From: Mesorhizobium sp. J8 | Lineage (GTDB): Bacteria; Pseudomonadota; Alphaproteobacteria; Rhizobiales; Rhizobiaceae | Reading direction: 5' to 3' | Assembly (NCBI RefSeq): GCF_016591715.1 | Contig: NZ_AP024109.1 | Coordinates: 5,518,001 to 5,582,000, forward strand | Length of the DNA stretch: 64,000 bases | Shown: positions 41,233 through 49,781 of the stretch, one piece after another | Numbering within the stretch: the stretch's first letter is position 1 | Layout of the letters: each line of letters opens with the position of its first letter | Position numbers and translations under genes: made by a program | Notes under the pieces: generated by a model | Seen by the model: the letters and a program-made list of their open reading frames with translations, nothing else | What the model was told of the DNA's origin: nothing | Database searches by the model: none

Positions 41233-42126
41233 ATGAACGAAGCGCTGGAGGAATTGACCGCGATTGCCGGCCGCCATGCGCGCGGGAGGCGGACCAAGAC
41301 AGCCATTCCGCGCGTCACGATCGGCCGCAGCGAGGTTCCGACGCCACCATTGCCCGAGCTTTGCCAGCCGACCACGCTGTTCGTATTACAGGGAACCAAG
41401 ACCGTGCTGATCGGCGACCGCACGCTTGCCTACAGCGCCGGCAGCTATTTCGTCTATGCGGTCGAGACACCCGCCACCAGCCAGCTGATCGAGGCGAGCG
41501 CCGCGCGGCCCTACCTGGCCGTCGCCTTCGCGCTCGATACCGAGCTGATCGCCGGCCTGCTCATCGACCACAAGCCGGCGATCGATGGCGATAGCTTCGT
41601 GACCAATCAGATCGATGCCCTGCTGCTCGATGTGTGGCGCCGGATGCTGCGGCTGCTCGACCGGCCGGCCGAGATTGCTGTTCTCGCGCCGATGCTCGAA
41701 CGGGAAATCGCGTTCAGGCTTTTGCAAGGCCCGCAAGGCGAGAAGCTGCGCCAGCTCGCGCACGCCGACGGGCGCCTGTCGCAGATCCGCCGCGCCACGG
41801 CCTGGATCCGGGCACATTACAACGAGCCGATCGATGTGACGCAACTGGCGGAGCTGTCGCATATGAGCAATGCCGCCTTTCATCGCCACTTCAAGGCGGC
41901 GACGGCGATGAGCCCGATCCAGTATCAGAAGCAGCTCCGCCTGCTGGAGGCGCGCCATATGCTGATCGCCCAACCCGGCAACGCCTCACAGGTTGCGTTC
42001 GCCGTCGGCTACGAAAGCGCCTCCCAGTTCAGCCGCGAATATACGCGCCAATTCGGGCTCCCGCCCGCGCGCGACGCGGCGCGGCTTCTGGCCAAGGGCG
42101 AAGCGGCCACGCTGGAAGTCGACTGA
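41233..42126 (+). CDS. AraC-family transcriptional regulator (AraC_N type)
   Basis: A 297-residue regulator. The N-terminal sensor half (RTKTAIPRVTIGRSEVPTPP; LFVLQGTKTVLIGDRTLAY) matches the AraC_N family that accompanies oxidoreductases. The C-terminal two helix-turn-helices span about residues 195-290 (IDVTQLAELSHMSNAAFHRHFK and QVAFAVGYESASQFSREY). The start ATG 41233 is preferred over 41176 because the domain begins there. Likely controls the divergent SDR. Confidence 0.88.
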   Translation: MNEALEELTAIAGRHARGRRTKTAIPRVTIGRSEVPTPPLPELCQPTTLFVLQGTKTVLIGDRTLAYSAGSYFVYAVETPATSQLIEASAARPYLAVAFALDTELIAGLLIDHKPAIDGDSFVTNQIDALLLDVWRRMLRLLDRPAEIAVLAPMLEREIAFRLLQGPQGEKLRQLAHADGRLSQIRRATAWIRAHYNEPIDVTQLAELSHMSNAAFHRHFKAATAMSPIQYQKQLRLLEARHMLIAQPGNASQVAFAVGYESASQFSREYTRQFGLPPARDAARLLAKGEAATLEVD

Positions 42127-42129
42127 GCA

Positions 42130-42157
42130 AGAAAACCGGCCGGCTTGCGCCGGCCGG
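42130..42157 (-). terminator. Terminator of the small secreted-protein gene
   Basis: Perfect 9-bp stem CCGGCCGGC/GCCGGCCGG (42136-42144, 42149-42157), followed on the minus strand by TTTTC. It lies 19 bp beyond the stop of the gene at 42176; the plus-strand side has no T-run. Confidence 0.75.
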
Positions 42158-42175
42158 GGGAGTCTTGAAACGCAG

Positions 42176-42352
42176 CTATCTGCAGACCCTGACCTTCTCG
42201 ACCACCTTGTGATGGTGGCGCCAATGCGTCACCAGCTTGGTCACGCAATGATGCCGTCCGGCCTTGACGATCACGGTTTCGGCCTGCGAGGGAGCGACGC
42301 CAGCCGATGCCGCGGCCAGCGCCAGAACTGACGCCAATACAATCTTCTTCAT
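42176..42352 (-). CDS. Small secreted His-rich protein
   Basis: A 58-residue protein from ATG 42350-42352. Residues 1-24 are a signal peptide (MKKIVLASVLALAAASAG, cleavage after SQA). The mature 34 residues are basic and His-rich (GRHHCVTKLVTHWRHHHKVV) with two Cys. Its own terminator follows, which supports it as a real gene. Function unknown; metal binding is possible from composition only. Confidence 0.7.
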   Translation of the reverse strand: MKKIVLASVLALAAASAGVAPSQAETVIVKAGRHHCVTKLVTHWRHHHKVVEKVRVCR

Positions 42353-42479
42353 GAATATCCCCAGTTTGGAACGAACCCGTTTTAACCCATCACTGGGCAC
42401 GGCGTTCCAACCTCACGGCAAGTTTAGCCCGGCGTGAACGTGCGTCCGCGGAACGCCGGTTGAGACCTCGCCGCGTCTG

Positions 42480-42549
42480 TTCCCGCTCATGGATTCGAAC
42501 CACGATTCACGCCTTCAAAGGGCGCTGTCCTACCATAGACGAAGCGGGA
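42480..42549 (-). tRNA. tRNA-Gln(UUG)-like gene, compact
   Basis: On the minus strand a 70-nt cloverleaf can be drawn: acceptor TCCCGCT/AGCGGGA (7 bp), D arm GTC-TATGGTAG-GAC, anticodon stem GCGCC/GGCGT with loop CTTTGAA (anticodon UUG), 4-base variable loop and T arm CGTGG-TTCGAAT-CCATG. Discriminator base A; CCA is not encoded. It is a few bases shorter than usual (3-bp D stem, short variable loop), so it could be a degenerate copy. Confidence 0.7.
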
Positions 42550-42645
42550 AGACCGGCCGGTCAAATAGACCACGGCGATGCTCTAGACTAAAGCGCGTCG
42601 CGATCTTTCAGATTTGCTCCATGCGATTTGGGCTTTTGATTTTGC

Positions 42646-42690
42646 GCATGTCTTTGTCCCGAAGCCGGTTCCCACTTTCGGGAGACACGC
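42646..42690. repeat. Rhizobial short palindromic repeat (GCATGTC type)
   Basis: A GCATGTCTTTGTCCCGAA ... CTTTCGGGAGAC element, reverse orientation of the GAAAGTGGGAACCGGCTT plan seen at 24613. It lies in the 204-bp gap between the tRNA-like gene and the DUF882 gene, just beyond the latter's terminator. Confidence 0.65.
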
Positions 42691-42696
42691 CCTGAA

Positions 42697-42731
42697 ACAC
42701 AAAAGCCGCGCTGGCAGGCCAACGCGGCTTT
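42697..42731 (-). terminator. Rho-independent terminator of the DUF882 gene
   Basis: Minus-strand stem from AAAGCCGCG (42702-42710) and CGCGGCTTT (42723-42731), continued by TGGC/GCCA inside, then TGTGTTT. It is 23 bp past the stop of the gene at 42754. Confidence 0.8.
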
Positions 42732-42753
42732 GCGGCGGGCCACGCTGGCTCGC

Positions 42754-44655
42754 CTATCTCGTCTGGAAGCGCGCGACCGACAGGAATTTCACCGCGTTGC
42801 CGGTGAAGCGGTTTGCATCCGGCACCTGACCATCCGTCTGGAAGCCGGCCGTGTATACCTCGCTCGGGGGCGTGTGCACGATGTTGTAGGCGTAGCGCGG
42901 CGCTGTCGTCGGGTCGGAAACCGAGGCAATGTTGACGCCGCTGCCCAGCGCCCAGCGCGCGGCCTGCGGCGGCGGCGCCACCACCATGGCCTTGGGCCCG
43001 GGCTTCAGATCATGGGCGGACGCCCTGCCTTCCTTGGCCGTCGTCTTCACGCCGCCGCCGATCGCCTTCGCGGGATCGGTCCCGGCCGGAAGCGCCGCGA
43101 TGGCCTGGCGCGGCGAGGCCGCATCGACACCCGACGGATCGTTGAAGGCGGAGCGCGGCTCCGGTTCGGTCAACGACGCCAGCTGATATTCGGCGCCGCC
43201 GCCATCGGCCCCGACGGTCGCATTGGCCTGTTCGAGGACGGCTTTGACCTCATCCTGCTTGCCCGGCTGCGGCCGTGCGGTCGGCAGCACGGAGAACGCG
43301 TCGGTCGCGCTCTTGTCCTGCGAAGCCGTTTCGGCCAGCGCCAGAAGCACGTTCTTGTCCTTCGGCGCGAGTTCCGCCGGCGTCGAGCGGTCGGGACGCC
43401 AGGTCGGCAGCGGGATGTTGTTGACCGCCACCTGCGCCGGATCCGTGCTCGCGGCCTGGGCGGCGCTGGCTGCGCCGAGCGGAACCTTGGCCGGCGCGGG
43501 CGCCTGCGCCGTTGAAACCGCCTGCTCTGTCGTCGCCGAGGCATCCGCCATGGCGAACGGCACGTTCTGCGGCGTCTGCTGGCCGACATCGACCTTCGGA
43601 CGCGGCGCGAAGTCGGGCAGCGGAACTTCCTTAGGCGGCAGCGCGGCGATGATCGTCTCGGGCGTATCTCGCTCCGGTTGCTGCGAATCGTCGGCGCTGT
43701 CATCCGCGACCTGCGGGATGTTGGCGCGCTTGGCATCCTTCGGCGAAACGATCGCGATGCCCGGAAGATTGTTGGTGCGGGCCGTGGCGGCGCTCGCGAC
43801 CTGAACCTGCTTCACAGTCTTCTGCTGCGGCGCCGGGCCGCTGTCATCGGCCTCGTCGTCAGCCTCGTCGGCGCCGCCGCCGCGGAACCAGGCGAACAGG
43901 CCGCCGGACCGCTTGGTCGAGCCACCTGCGCTGGCCAGTTCGATATTGGGCGTGCCGGCGCCCTTACGCGCCTGATAAGCGGCCAGCGCCTGCTCGTAGC
44001 CAGGCAGCGGCTTGCCGTCGCTTGGCACATGCAGCGTCTTGCCGTTCGGGAACAGGCTGACCAGCTCCTGACGGCTGATGCCCGGCCAGTGGCGCACATT
44101 GCCGACATCCATATGCACGAAGGGCGAGCCGGAGGTCGGATAATAGCCGACGCCGCCGCCTTGCATCTTGAGGCCGATGTTGCGCAGCTTCTTCAGCGGC
44201 ACGCCGGGAATGTAGAAGTCCATCGCCTTGCCCAGCATATGCTGGCTCTTCTCGGCGACGCCGCGGCTGCGCGAGCGGAGCATCGCGTTGGTCGACGGCG
44301 AACGATAGCCGCAGACGACCTGGATATAATCGGTCGCGCCGCTTTCGCGATAGGCTTCCCAGACGAGGTCGAGCAGCCGCGGATCCATCTTGGTCGGCTC
44401 GTTGCGGCGCCAGTCGCGCAGGATGATGTTGATCTTGCGCAGGCCTTCCGGATCGTAACGCCCGTTGCGCTTGTAGACGATCTCGGCCTTCTCGTGCGTG
44501 TGCAGGTGATAGAGCTTGAGCGTCCGCACTTCCGCCCTGGCGCCCGACGTCGCCGCGGACAGGAACCCGACAGCCAAAATCACAAACGTCAGCCACCTCG
44601 GCCAGACGCTCACGTGAAAATGCCGCCCGTTTTTGTGTCGTTCGATTTTGTTCAA
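42754..44655 (-). CDS. DUF882 / YcbK-type peptidoglycan peptidase with long disordered tail
   Basis: A 633-residue exported protein. An N-terminal membrane/signal segment (residues 20-41, WLTFVILAVGFLSAATSGA) leads to a DUF882 (peptidase M15 type) domain at about 45-205. Zinc ligands are seen in SQHMLGKAMDFYIPG (His, Asp) and SPFVHMDVG (His). The remaining 430 residues are Pro/Ala-rich and probably disordered, with repeated short LPxxRP/PLPTWRP motifs. Expected to cleave peptidoglycan peptides in the periplasm. Most rhizobial relatives are much shorter, so the tail is notable. Confidence 0.85.
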   Translation of the reverse strand: MNKIERHKNGRHFHVSVWPRWLTFVILAVGFLSAATSGARAEVRTLKLYHLHTHEKAEIVYKRNGRYDPEGLRKINIILRDWRRNEPTKMDPRLLDLVWEAYRESGATDYIQVVCGYRSPSTNAMLRSRSRGVAEKSQHMLGKAMDFYIPGVPLKKLRNIGLKMQGGGVGYYPTSGSPFVHMDVGNVRHWPGISRQELVSLFPNGKTLHVPSDGKPLPGYEQALAAYQARKGAGTPNIELASAGGSTKRSGGLFAWFRGGGADEADDEADDSGPAPQQKTVKQVQVASAATARTNNLPGIAIVSPKDAKRANIPQVADDSADDSQQPERDTPETIIAALPPKEVPLPDFAPRPKVDVGQQTPQNVPFAMADASATTEQAVSTAQAPAPAKVPLGAASAAQAASTDPAQVAVNNIPLPTWRPDRSTPAELAPKDKNVLLALAETASQDKSATDAFSVLPTARPQPGKQDEVKAVLEQANATVGADGGGAEYQLASLTEPEPRSAFNDPSGVDAASPRQAIAALPAGTDPAKAIGGGVKTTAKEGRASAHDLKPGPKAMVVAPPPQAARWALGSGVNIASVSDPTTAPRYAYNIVHTPPSEVYTAGFQTDGQVPDANRFTGNAVKFLSVARFQTR

Positions 44656-44991
44656 ATCAAATGGCTTTCAGGCTGCCGTTTGTCCCCGGATTTGACCAAA
44701 CGGATGCGTGGTTTTCACATCCGAATATCGATCCTAATGGTTAATCATCGTTTATTGAAGCCGAAATGCGGTAACACCGTGGCGATATCCCGTCAAAAAT
44801 GATGCACAGCATTTCGTGGTAAACCACTGGTTTAGATCAAGAATCCGGCCTCGGCCAGAACACGATCTGTTACCGTTAGCGTTAATGCGTGATCCATGGC
44901 AGCGCCAACCGCTGAAAACACTGGGTTTTCACGTCAAAAGCGACAATTTGACTCGGATTTTAGGCAGGCAAGCTGGTTCGAGGCTTGCCCC
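44656..44991. other. Intergenic region upstream of the DUF882 gene
   Basis: 336 bp, clearly more AT-rich than its surroundings, as expected for a promoter region. TTAA-N7-TTAT at 44741-44755 is one base off a CtrA box. A GGCTTGC/GCAAGCC inverted pair (44980-44986, 44999-45005) straddles the end of the response-regulator gene. No supported coding frame or RNA. Confidence 0.4.
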
Positions 44992-46536
44992 TCACGAGGC
45001 AAGCCGGTCGACGCGACCAGCTTCGGGATCAATGCCATATTCCTTCAACTTTCGGTAGAGCGTCGAGCGCCCGATGCCCAACCGGCGCGCGACTTCGCTC
45101 ATCTGGCCGTTGTAATGGTCGATCGCGAGCTTGATCATCTCGAGTTCGACGTCGGCCAGCGCCCGCACATTGCCGCGCTCGTCGAGCGCCCGAAGCGTTC
45201 CGAAGCGCAGCTGCGGCCTGGCCGGCGCTTCGCCGTCGGACACGCCAGCCCCGGCCACATCGGCAACAGTCACATCCGGACGGCTCGCGTCCTCGGCCGT
45301 TTCGACGACGGCGGATGCCGGTTCCGCTCCGAGATCGACGGTGCCTTCCACCTGCGCCCGGATCTGCGGGAACTCCTCCTCGGTCAGCACATCGCCCTCG
45401 GCAAGCACCGACGCGCGGAAGACCGCATTCTCCAGCTGGCGGATGTTGCCAGGCCAGTCATAGGCCTGCAGCATCGCAAGCGCCGTGGCCGATATGCCGG
45501 CAAGGCGGCGGCGTGGATCGGCCGGCGCGACCTTTTCCATGAAATGGCGGACAAGGTAGGGAATGTCGTCGCGGCGGTCGCGCAGCGGCGGCACGAAGAT
45601 CGGGTAGACGTTCAGCCGGTAGAACAGGTCCTCGCGGAACTTGCCGTCCTTGACCTGCTGCAGGAGGTTACGATGCGTGGCCGAGATCAGCCTTATATCG
45701 ACCTTGACGGTCGAGCGGCCGCCGACCGGATCGACCTCGCCTTCCTGCACGGCGCGCAGCAGCTTGACCTGGACGTCGAGAGGCAGGTCGCCGATCTCGT
45801 CGAGGAAAAGCGTGCCGGAATTTGCCTCGACGAATTTGCCGGTGTGCTTCTCCGTTGCGCCCGTGAAGGAGCCCTTCTCGTGGCCGAACAGGATCGATTC
45901 GACGAGATTGTCGGGGATGGCACCGCAATTGACGGTGACGAAGGGCTTCGAGCGGCGGTCGCCGCTGCCCTGGATGGCGCGCGCCACCAGTTCCTTGCCG
46001 ACGCCGGACTCGCCTTCGATCAGGATTGGGATGTTGGAGGCCGCCGCTTTCTGGCCGAGACGTATCACCCGGTCCATCGCCGGGCTGCGCGTGATCATGT
46101 CCTTGAAGGTGAGATGGCCGCCGCCGCGCCGCCGCGAGGCGCGCTTAATCTCGTCCTCGACGGCTTCCACCTTGAGCGCGTTGGAAATCGCGGTCTGGAG
46201 GCGGTCGGGCGACGCCGGCTTGACGACGAAATCGAAGGCGCCGTGCCGCATCGCCGAGACGACAGTCTCGATGCCGCCCTGCGCCGTCTGGACGATGACG
46301 GGAACGTTGATGGCGCGCTCACGCATCGCCTTCAGCACGCCGATGCCGTCGAGGCCGGGCATGACGAGGTCGAGAATGACGACGGACACCTCGCGCGCGT
46401 TCGGCCCATCGAGCACGTCGAGGCCGGCCTCGCCGCCATCCGTGACGATCGCGGTATGGCCGAACTTGGTCAACGCGGCCTCGACCAGCCTGCGTTGCAC
46501 CGGATCGTCATCGACTATGAGTATGGAACCTGTCAT
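44992..46536 (-). CDS. Sigma-54-dependent response regulator (NtrC family)
   Basis: A 514-residue three-domain regulator. Receiver domain residues 1-120 with the phospho-Asp in VVILDLVMPGLDG (about residue 57); AAA+ domain with Walker A GESGVGKE and GTLFLDEIGDLP; C-terminal Fis-type helix-turn-helix (MSEVARRLGIGRSTLYRKLKEYG). The sigma-54 contact loop reads GSFTGA in place of the usual GAFTGA. It activates sigma-54 promoters after phosphorylation. No histidine kinase is adjacent. ATG 46534-46536 is chosen because the receiver begins there; a frame to 46686 adds an unrelated extension. Confidence 0.92.
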   Translation of the reverse strand: MTGSILIVDDDPVQRRLVEAALTKFGHTAIVTDGGEAGLDVLDGPNAREVSVVILDLVMPGLDGIGVLKAMRERAINVPVIVQTAQGGIETVVSAMRHGAFDFVVKPASPDRLQTAISNALKVEAVEDEIKRASRRRGGGHLTFKDMITRSPAMDRVIRLGQKAAASNIPILIEGESGVGKELVARAIQGSGDRRSKPFVTVNCGAIPDNLVESILFGHEKGSFTGATEKHTGKFVEANSGTLFLDEIGDLPLDVQVKLLRAVQEGEVDPVGGRSTVKVDIRLISATHRNLLQQVKDGKFREDLFYRLNVYPIFVPPLRDRRDDIPYLVRHFMEKVAPADPRRRLAGISATALAMLQAYDWPGNIRQLENAVFRASVLAEGDVLTEEEFPQIRAQVEGTVDLGAEPASAVVETAEDASRPDVTVADVAGAGVSDGEAPARPQLRFGTLRALDERGNVRALADVELEMIKLAIDHYNGQMSEVARRLGIGRSTLYRKLKEYGIDPEAGRVDRLAS

Positions 46537-46678
46537 GACTGTTTGAGTTGTCCGCCCGAGAAATCCCCATGGATCATCTTGGCACAGGGTTCTAAATAAG
46601 GTTTCAAAAAACCCGGTGAACGAATTCCTTAGGATTTGACCGGCTTCTCCTTTCCCTTGTTTCTGGAAGGTATCGTTG

Positions 46679-48517
46679 ATGCGCATGATGTTTGGTCGGC
46701 GGCTTGCGGCGCCAGCGTCCGGCCAGGGTGCTGCGGGGCTTGGCGACCTGCCGGAATGGAATCTTGCCGATCTCTATTCCGGAATGGAAGCGCCCGAGTT
46801 GAAGCGCGACATCGCCAAGGCGGCCAGCGACGCCGTCGCCTTCGAGACCCGCTGGAAAGGCACGCTGGCCGCGGAAGCCGGGCGCGGCGGCGCCGGCCGC
46901 CTGGGCGAGGCGCTGCAAGCCTATGAGGCGCTCGAGGAACTGATCGGCCGCATCGTCTCCTATGCCGGCCTGGTCTATGCCGGCAATACCGCCGATCCGC
47001 AGCGCGCCAAGCTCTATGGCGACGTCCAGGAAAAGATGACGGACGCGAGCGCGCATCTTCTGTTCTTCGCGCTCGAGCTCAACCTGATCGACGACGCGGC
47101 GATCGAGAGCGCTTTGGCCGCGGACAAGACCTTCGGCCACTACCGGCCCTGGGTGCTCGACCTCAGGAAGGACAAGCCCTACCAGCTCGAAGATCGTGTC
47201 GAGCAGCTGTTCCACGAAAAGTCGGTTACAGGGCGCGGCGCCTGGAACCGCCTGTTCGACGAGACGATGACCGACCTGCGCTTCGACGTCGACGGCGAGG
47301 AACTGACGCTGGAGCCGGCGCTCAACCGGTTGCAGGATGCCAATGGCGAGGTTCGCCGCCGTGCTTCCGAGGCGCTCGCCGCCACCTTCCGCAAAAATCT
47401 GCGCACCTTCACCCTCATCACCAACACTTTGGCCAAGGACAAGGAAATCTCCGACCGCTGGCGCGGCTTCCAGGATATCGCCGACTCGCGCCACCTCGCC
47501 AACCGTGTCGAGCGCGAAGTGGTCGACGCGCTGGCCGCGGCCGTGCGCGAGGCTTATCCGCGGCTGTCGCACCGCTATTACGCGATGAAGGCGCGCTGGC
47601 TCGGCATGGAGGTGATGAACCACTGGGATCGCAACGCGCCGCTGCCGGAGACGCCGCAGGCGGTGATCAGCTGGGACGACGCCAGGGACACGGTGCTATC
47701 CGCCTACCAGCGTTTCTCGCCGGACATGGCCGAAATCGCCCGCGGCTTTTTCGATCGCAGATGGATCGACGCGCCGGTCAGGCCGGGCAAGTCGCCCGGC
47801 GCCTTCGCCCATCCGACGGTGCCGTCGGTGCATCCTTACGTGCTGCTCAACTACATGGGCAAGCCGCGCGATGTGATGACGCTGGCGCATGAGCTCGGCC
47901 ATGGCGTACACCAGGTGCTGGCCGCCGGCCAGGGCGCGCTGATGGCCTCGACGCCGCTGACGCTGGCCGAAACGGCCTCCGTCTTCGGCGAGATGCTGAC
48001 CTTCCGCTCGCTGCTCGAGCAGACCGGCGACAAACGCGAGCGCAAGGCCATGCTTGCCCAGAAGGTCGAGGACATGATCAACACCGTCGTGCGCCAGATC
48101 GCCTTCTACGAATTCGAGCGCAAGGTGCATGCCGAGCGCAAGAACGGCGAACTGACCTCGGACAGGCTGGGCGAGTTCTGGCTGGAGGTACAGGCCGAGA
48201 GTCTGGGACCGGCAATCAAGCTGCGCGAGGGCTATGAGGTGTTCTGGACCTACATTCCGCATTTCATCCACTCGCCTTTCTACGTCTACGCCTACGCCTT
48301 CGGCGATTGCCTGGTGAACTCGCTCTACGCCGTCTACCAGAACGCCGAGCGCGGCTTTCAGGAGAAGTATTTCGAGATGCTGCGCGCCGGCGGCACGAAG
48401 CATCACTCCGAGCTTCTGGCTCCCTTTGGCCTGGACGCCACCGATCCCGCTTTCTGGCAGATCGGCCTTGGCGTGATCGGTTCGCTGATCGACGAGTTGG
48501 AGGCGCTCGACAATTGA
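46679..48517 (+). CDS. pepF: Oligoendopeptidase F (M3 family metallopeptidase)
   Basis: A 612-residue M3 peptidase. The zinc site HELGHGVH lies at about residue 404 in TLAHELGHGVHQVL, and the N-terminal pattern (LPEWNLADLYSGME) is that of the PepF clade. It cleaves short peptides in the cytoplasm. ATG 46679 has GGAAGG at 8 bases; a TTG one codon earlier is unlikely. Divergent from the response regulator gene with a 142-bp gap. Confidence 0.9.
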   Translation: MRMMFGRRLAAPASGQGAAGLGDLPEWNLADLYSGMEAPELKRDIAKAASDAVAFETRWKGTLAAEAGRGGAGRLGEALQAYEALEELIGRIVSYAGLVYAGNTADPQRAKLYGDVQEKMTDASAHLLFFALELNLIDDAAIESALAADKTFGHYRPWVLDLRKDKPYQLEDRVEQLFHEKSVTGRGAWNRLFDETMTDLRFDVDGEELTLEPALNRLQDANGEVRRRASEALAATFRKNLRTFTLITNTLAKDKEISDRWRGFQDIADSRHLANRVEREVVDALAAAVREAYPRLSHRYYAMKARWLGMEVMNHWDRNAPLPETPQAVISWDDARDTVLSAYQRFSPDMAEIARGFFDRRWIDAPVRPGKSPGAFAHPTVPSVHPYVLLNYMGKPRDVMTLAHELGHGVHQVLAAGQGALMASTPLTLAETASVFGEMLTFRSLLEQTGDKRERKAMLAQKVEDMINTVVRQIAFYEFERKVHAERKNGELTSDRLGEFWLEVQAESLGPAIKLREGYEVFWTYIPHFIHSPFYVYAYAFGDCLVNSLYAVYQNAERGFQEKYFEMLRAGGTKHHSELLAPFGLDATDPAFWQIGLGVIGSLIDELEALDN

Positions 48518-48870
48518 ACAGCAACAAAAAGTGCATCGGCAGCTATAGTTTAGCCGATACGCACATTAGCAAGACTTTATTCTTGCCCTAAATAGGTGTT
48601 CTTGAATAATTCTCCGGCGCATTTTTCAACTGGCTTTCGACAGGCCATATGATAGCGTCCGGCCTCAAGCTCAGCCGGACGCTTCGCCCAGGCCAGAGAT
48701 GGCCGGTCGCGACGCCACGGCGAATGCGATGATGGCCGTCGGCTCAGGACAAGGCCGAACGTCGACGGCTCGATTGAAGCCGGCGGTTCCGCCAACCACG
48801 GAACCTTTGACGATCCTTGGCGTGCGCTCGCCTTTCCGGGCCTCCGCCGACGATCGGACTGGAGAGGGAA
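48518..48870. other. Intergenic region after pepF
   Basis: 353 bp. Two small hairpins follow the pepF stop: ATCGGC/GCCGAT within outer GTGC/GCAC (48531-48564) and GCAAGA/TCTTGC just after, neither with a strong T-run. The rest probably carries the promoter of the next gene. No convincing gene. Confidence 0.4.
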
Positions 48871-49569
48871 ATGAGCACTTTCTTCTACATGCTCCTGGCG
48901 TTCGTTGTGGGTATCCTGGTTGGCTGGTTCATCTGGGGCCGCCTGCGCGGCGAGCTCGACAGCCTGCGCGGCGATCTCGACCGCACGCGCGGCGAACGCG
49001 ACAGGCTGCGCGCCGACAGCGATCGGCTGAAAGGCGAGCTCGATGCCTGCGGCCGCGCCCGCGCCGATCTCGAAAGCCGGCTGCGCGACGCACCCTCCGC
49101 CAAGGCCGGCGCCGACAAGGCTGCAACGCCGGCGCCGGCGACGCTGATGTCGACCCCCGCGACATCGGCAAAGCCCACTCCCGCGAAGGCGGCCGCCGCG
49201 AAGAAGCCGCCGGCAACGAAGACCGCGGCGGCGCCGAAGCCGGCCGCCAAGGCTGCTGCGCCCAAGAAAGCGGCGGCCCCCGCGGCAAAGAAAGCTGCCG
49301 CGCCGACGACAGGCAAGGCCGACAATCTGCGCCGCCTCATCGGCATCGGGCCGGTCAACGAAAGGCTGCTCAAGGGCCTGGGCGTCACCACCTATGCCCA
49401 GATCGCAGCCTGGACCGACGCCGACGTCAAGCGCGTCGAGGAGGTGCTCAATTTCGACGGCCGCATCGCGCGCGAGAAATGGATCGACCAGGCGAAACTG
49501 CTGGCCGCCGGCGACGAGGCCGAGTTCGCCCGCCAATTCCCGACCGCGGGAACAGCAAGCAACAGCTGA
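48871..49569 (+). CDS. Membrane-anchored coiled-coil protein with Lys/Ala-rich linker and helix-hairpin-helix tail
   Basis: A 232-residue protein. N-terminal helix residues 3-21 (TFFYMLLAFVVGILVGWF), then a charged coiled coil to about residue 70, an Ala/Lys/Pro-rich linker (AAAKKPP, KAAAPKKAAAP repeats) to about 150, and a C-terminal helix-hairpin-helix-like domain (NLRRLIGIGPVNERLLKGLG ... EVLNFDGRIAREKWIDQA). The tail resembles HhH domains seen at the ends of many alphaproteobacterial proteins. The linker would bind nucleic acid by charge. Function unknown. ATG 48871 has GGAGAGGGAA upstream. Confidence 0.75.
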   Translation: MSTFFYMLLAFVVGILVGWFIWGRLRGELDSLRGDLDRTRGERDRLRADSDRLKGELDACGRARADLESRLRDAPSAKAGADKAATPAPATLMSTPATSAKPTPAKAAAAKKPPATKTAAAPKPAAKAAAPKKAAAPAAKKAAAPTTGKADNLRRLIGIGPVNERLLKGLGVTTYAQIAAWTDADVKRVEEVLNFDGRIAREKWIDQAKLLAAGDEAEFARQFPTAGTASNS

Positions 49570-49588
49570 ACAATCCGCTTGTTGGCGC

Positions 49589-49623
49589 AAAGGCGGCGCC
49601 CGCACGGGCGCCGCCTTTGTTTT
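49589..49623 (+). terminator. Strong rho-independent terminator
   Basis: Perfect 14-bp stem AAAGGCGGCGCCCG/CGGGCGCCGCCTTT (49589-49602, 49605-49618) with a CA loop, then GTTTT. It follows the coiled-coil/HhH gene by 20 bp. Confidence 0.88.
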
Positions 49624-49702
49624 GGGCCAGCCGCCTTTGCGCCGCCCGACGCCGCTCCCTCGATTGCGCCACGCTGAGCCCCCATATAGAGCGGTCGACT
49701 TG

Positions 49703-49750
49703 GAGCAGTTCCAGGAAAAGTGTGTAGCGGTTTTCCGTTGGAAATTGCGC
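49703..49750. repeat. Rhizobial short palindromic repeat (GAGCAGTTCC type)
   Basis: Close copy of the element at 30465-30512: GAGCAGTTCC, GGAAAAGTGTGTAGCGGTTTTCC, GGAAATTGC, then CAAACAAAG. It lies 31 bp before the pabB start codon. Confidence 0.8.
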
Positions 49751-49781
49751 CAAACAAAGAGATTCTCGGCGTCCAAGGCTC

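Noticed and set aside
46579..46594. TTGGCAC followed by TTCT as a sigma-54 promoter before pepF
   Set aside because: The -24 part is good but the -12 part lacks the GC of TTGCW, so it is not a credible sigma-54 promoter despite the adjacent activator gene.
48577..49776. Minus-strand 399-codon frame opposite the coiled-coil/HhH gene
   Set aside because: The plus-strand gene has a good ribosome site, a membrane helix, an HhH domain and a terminator; the antisense protein is Arg/Gly-rich low complexity.
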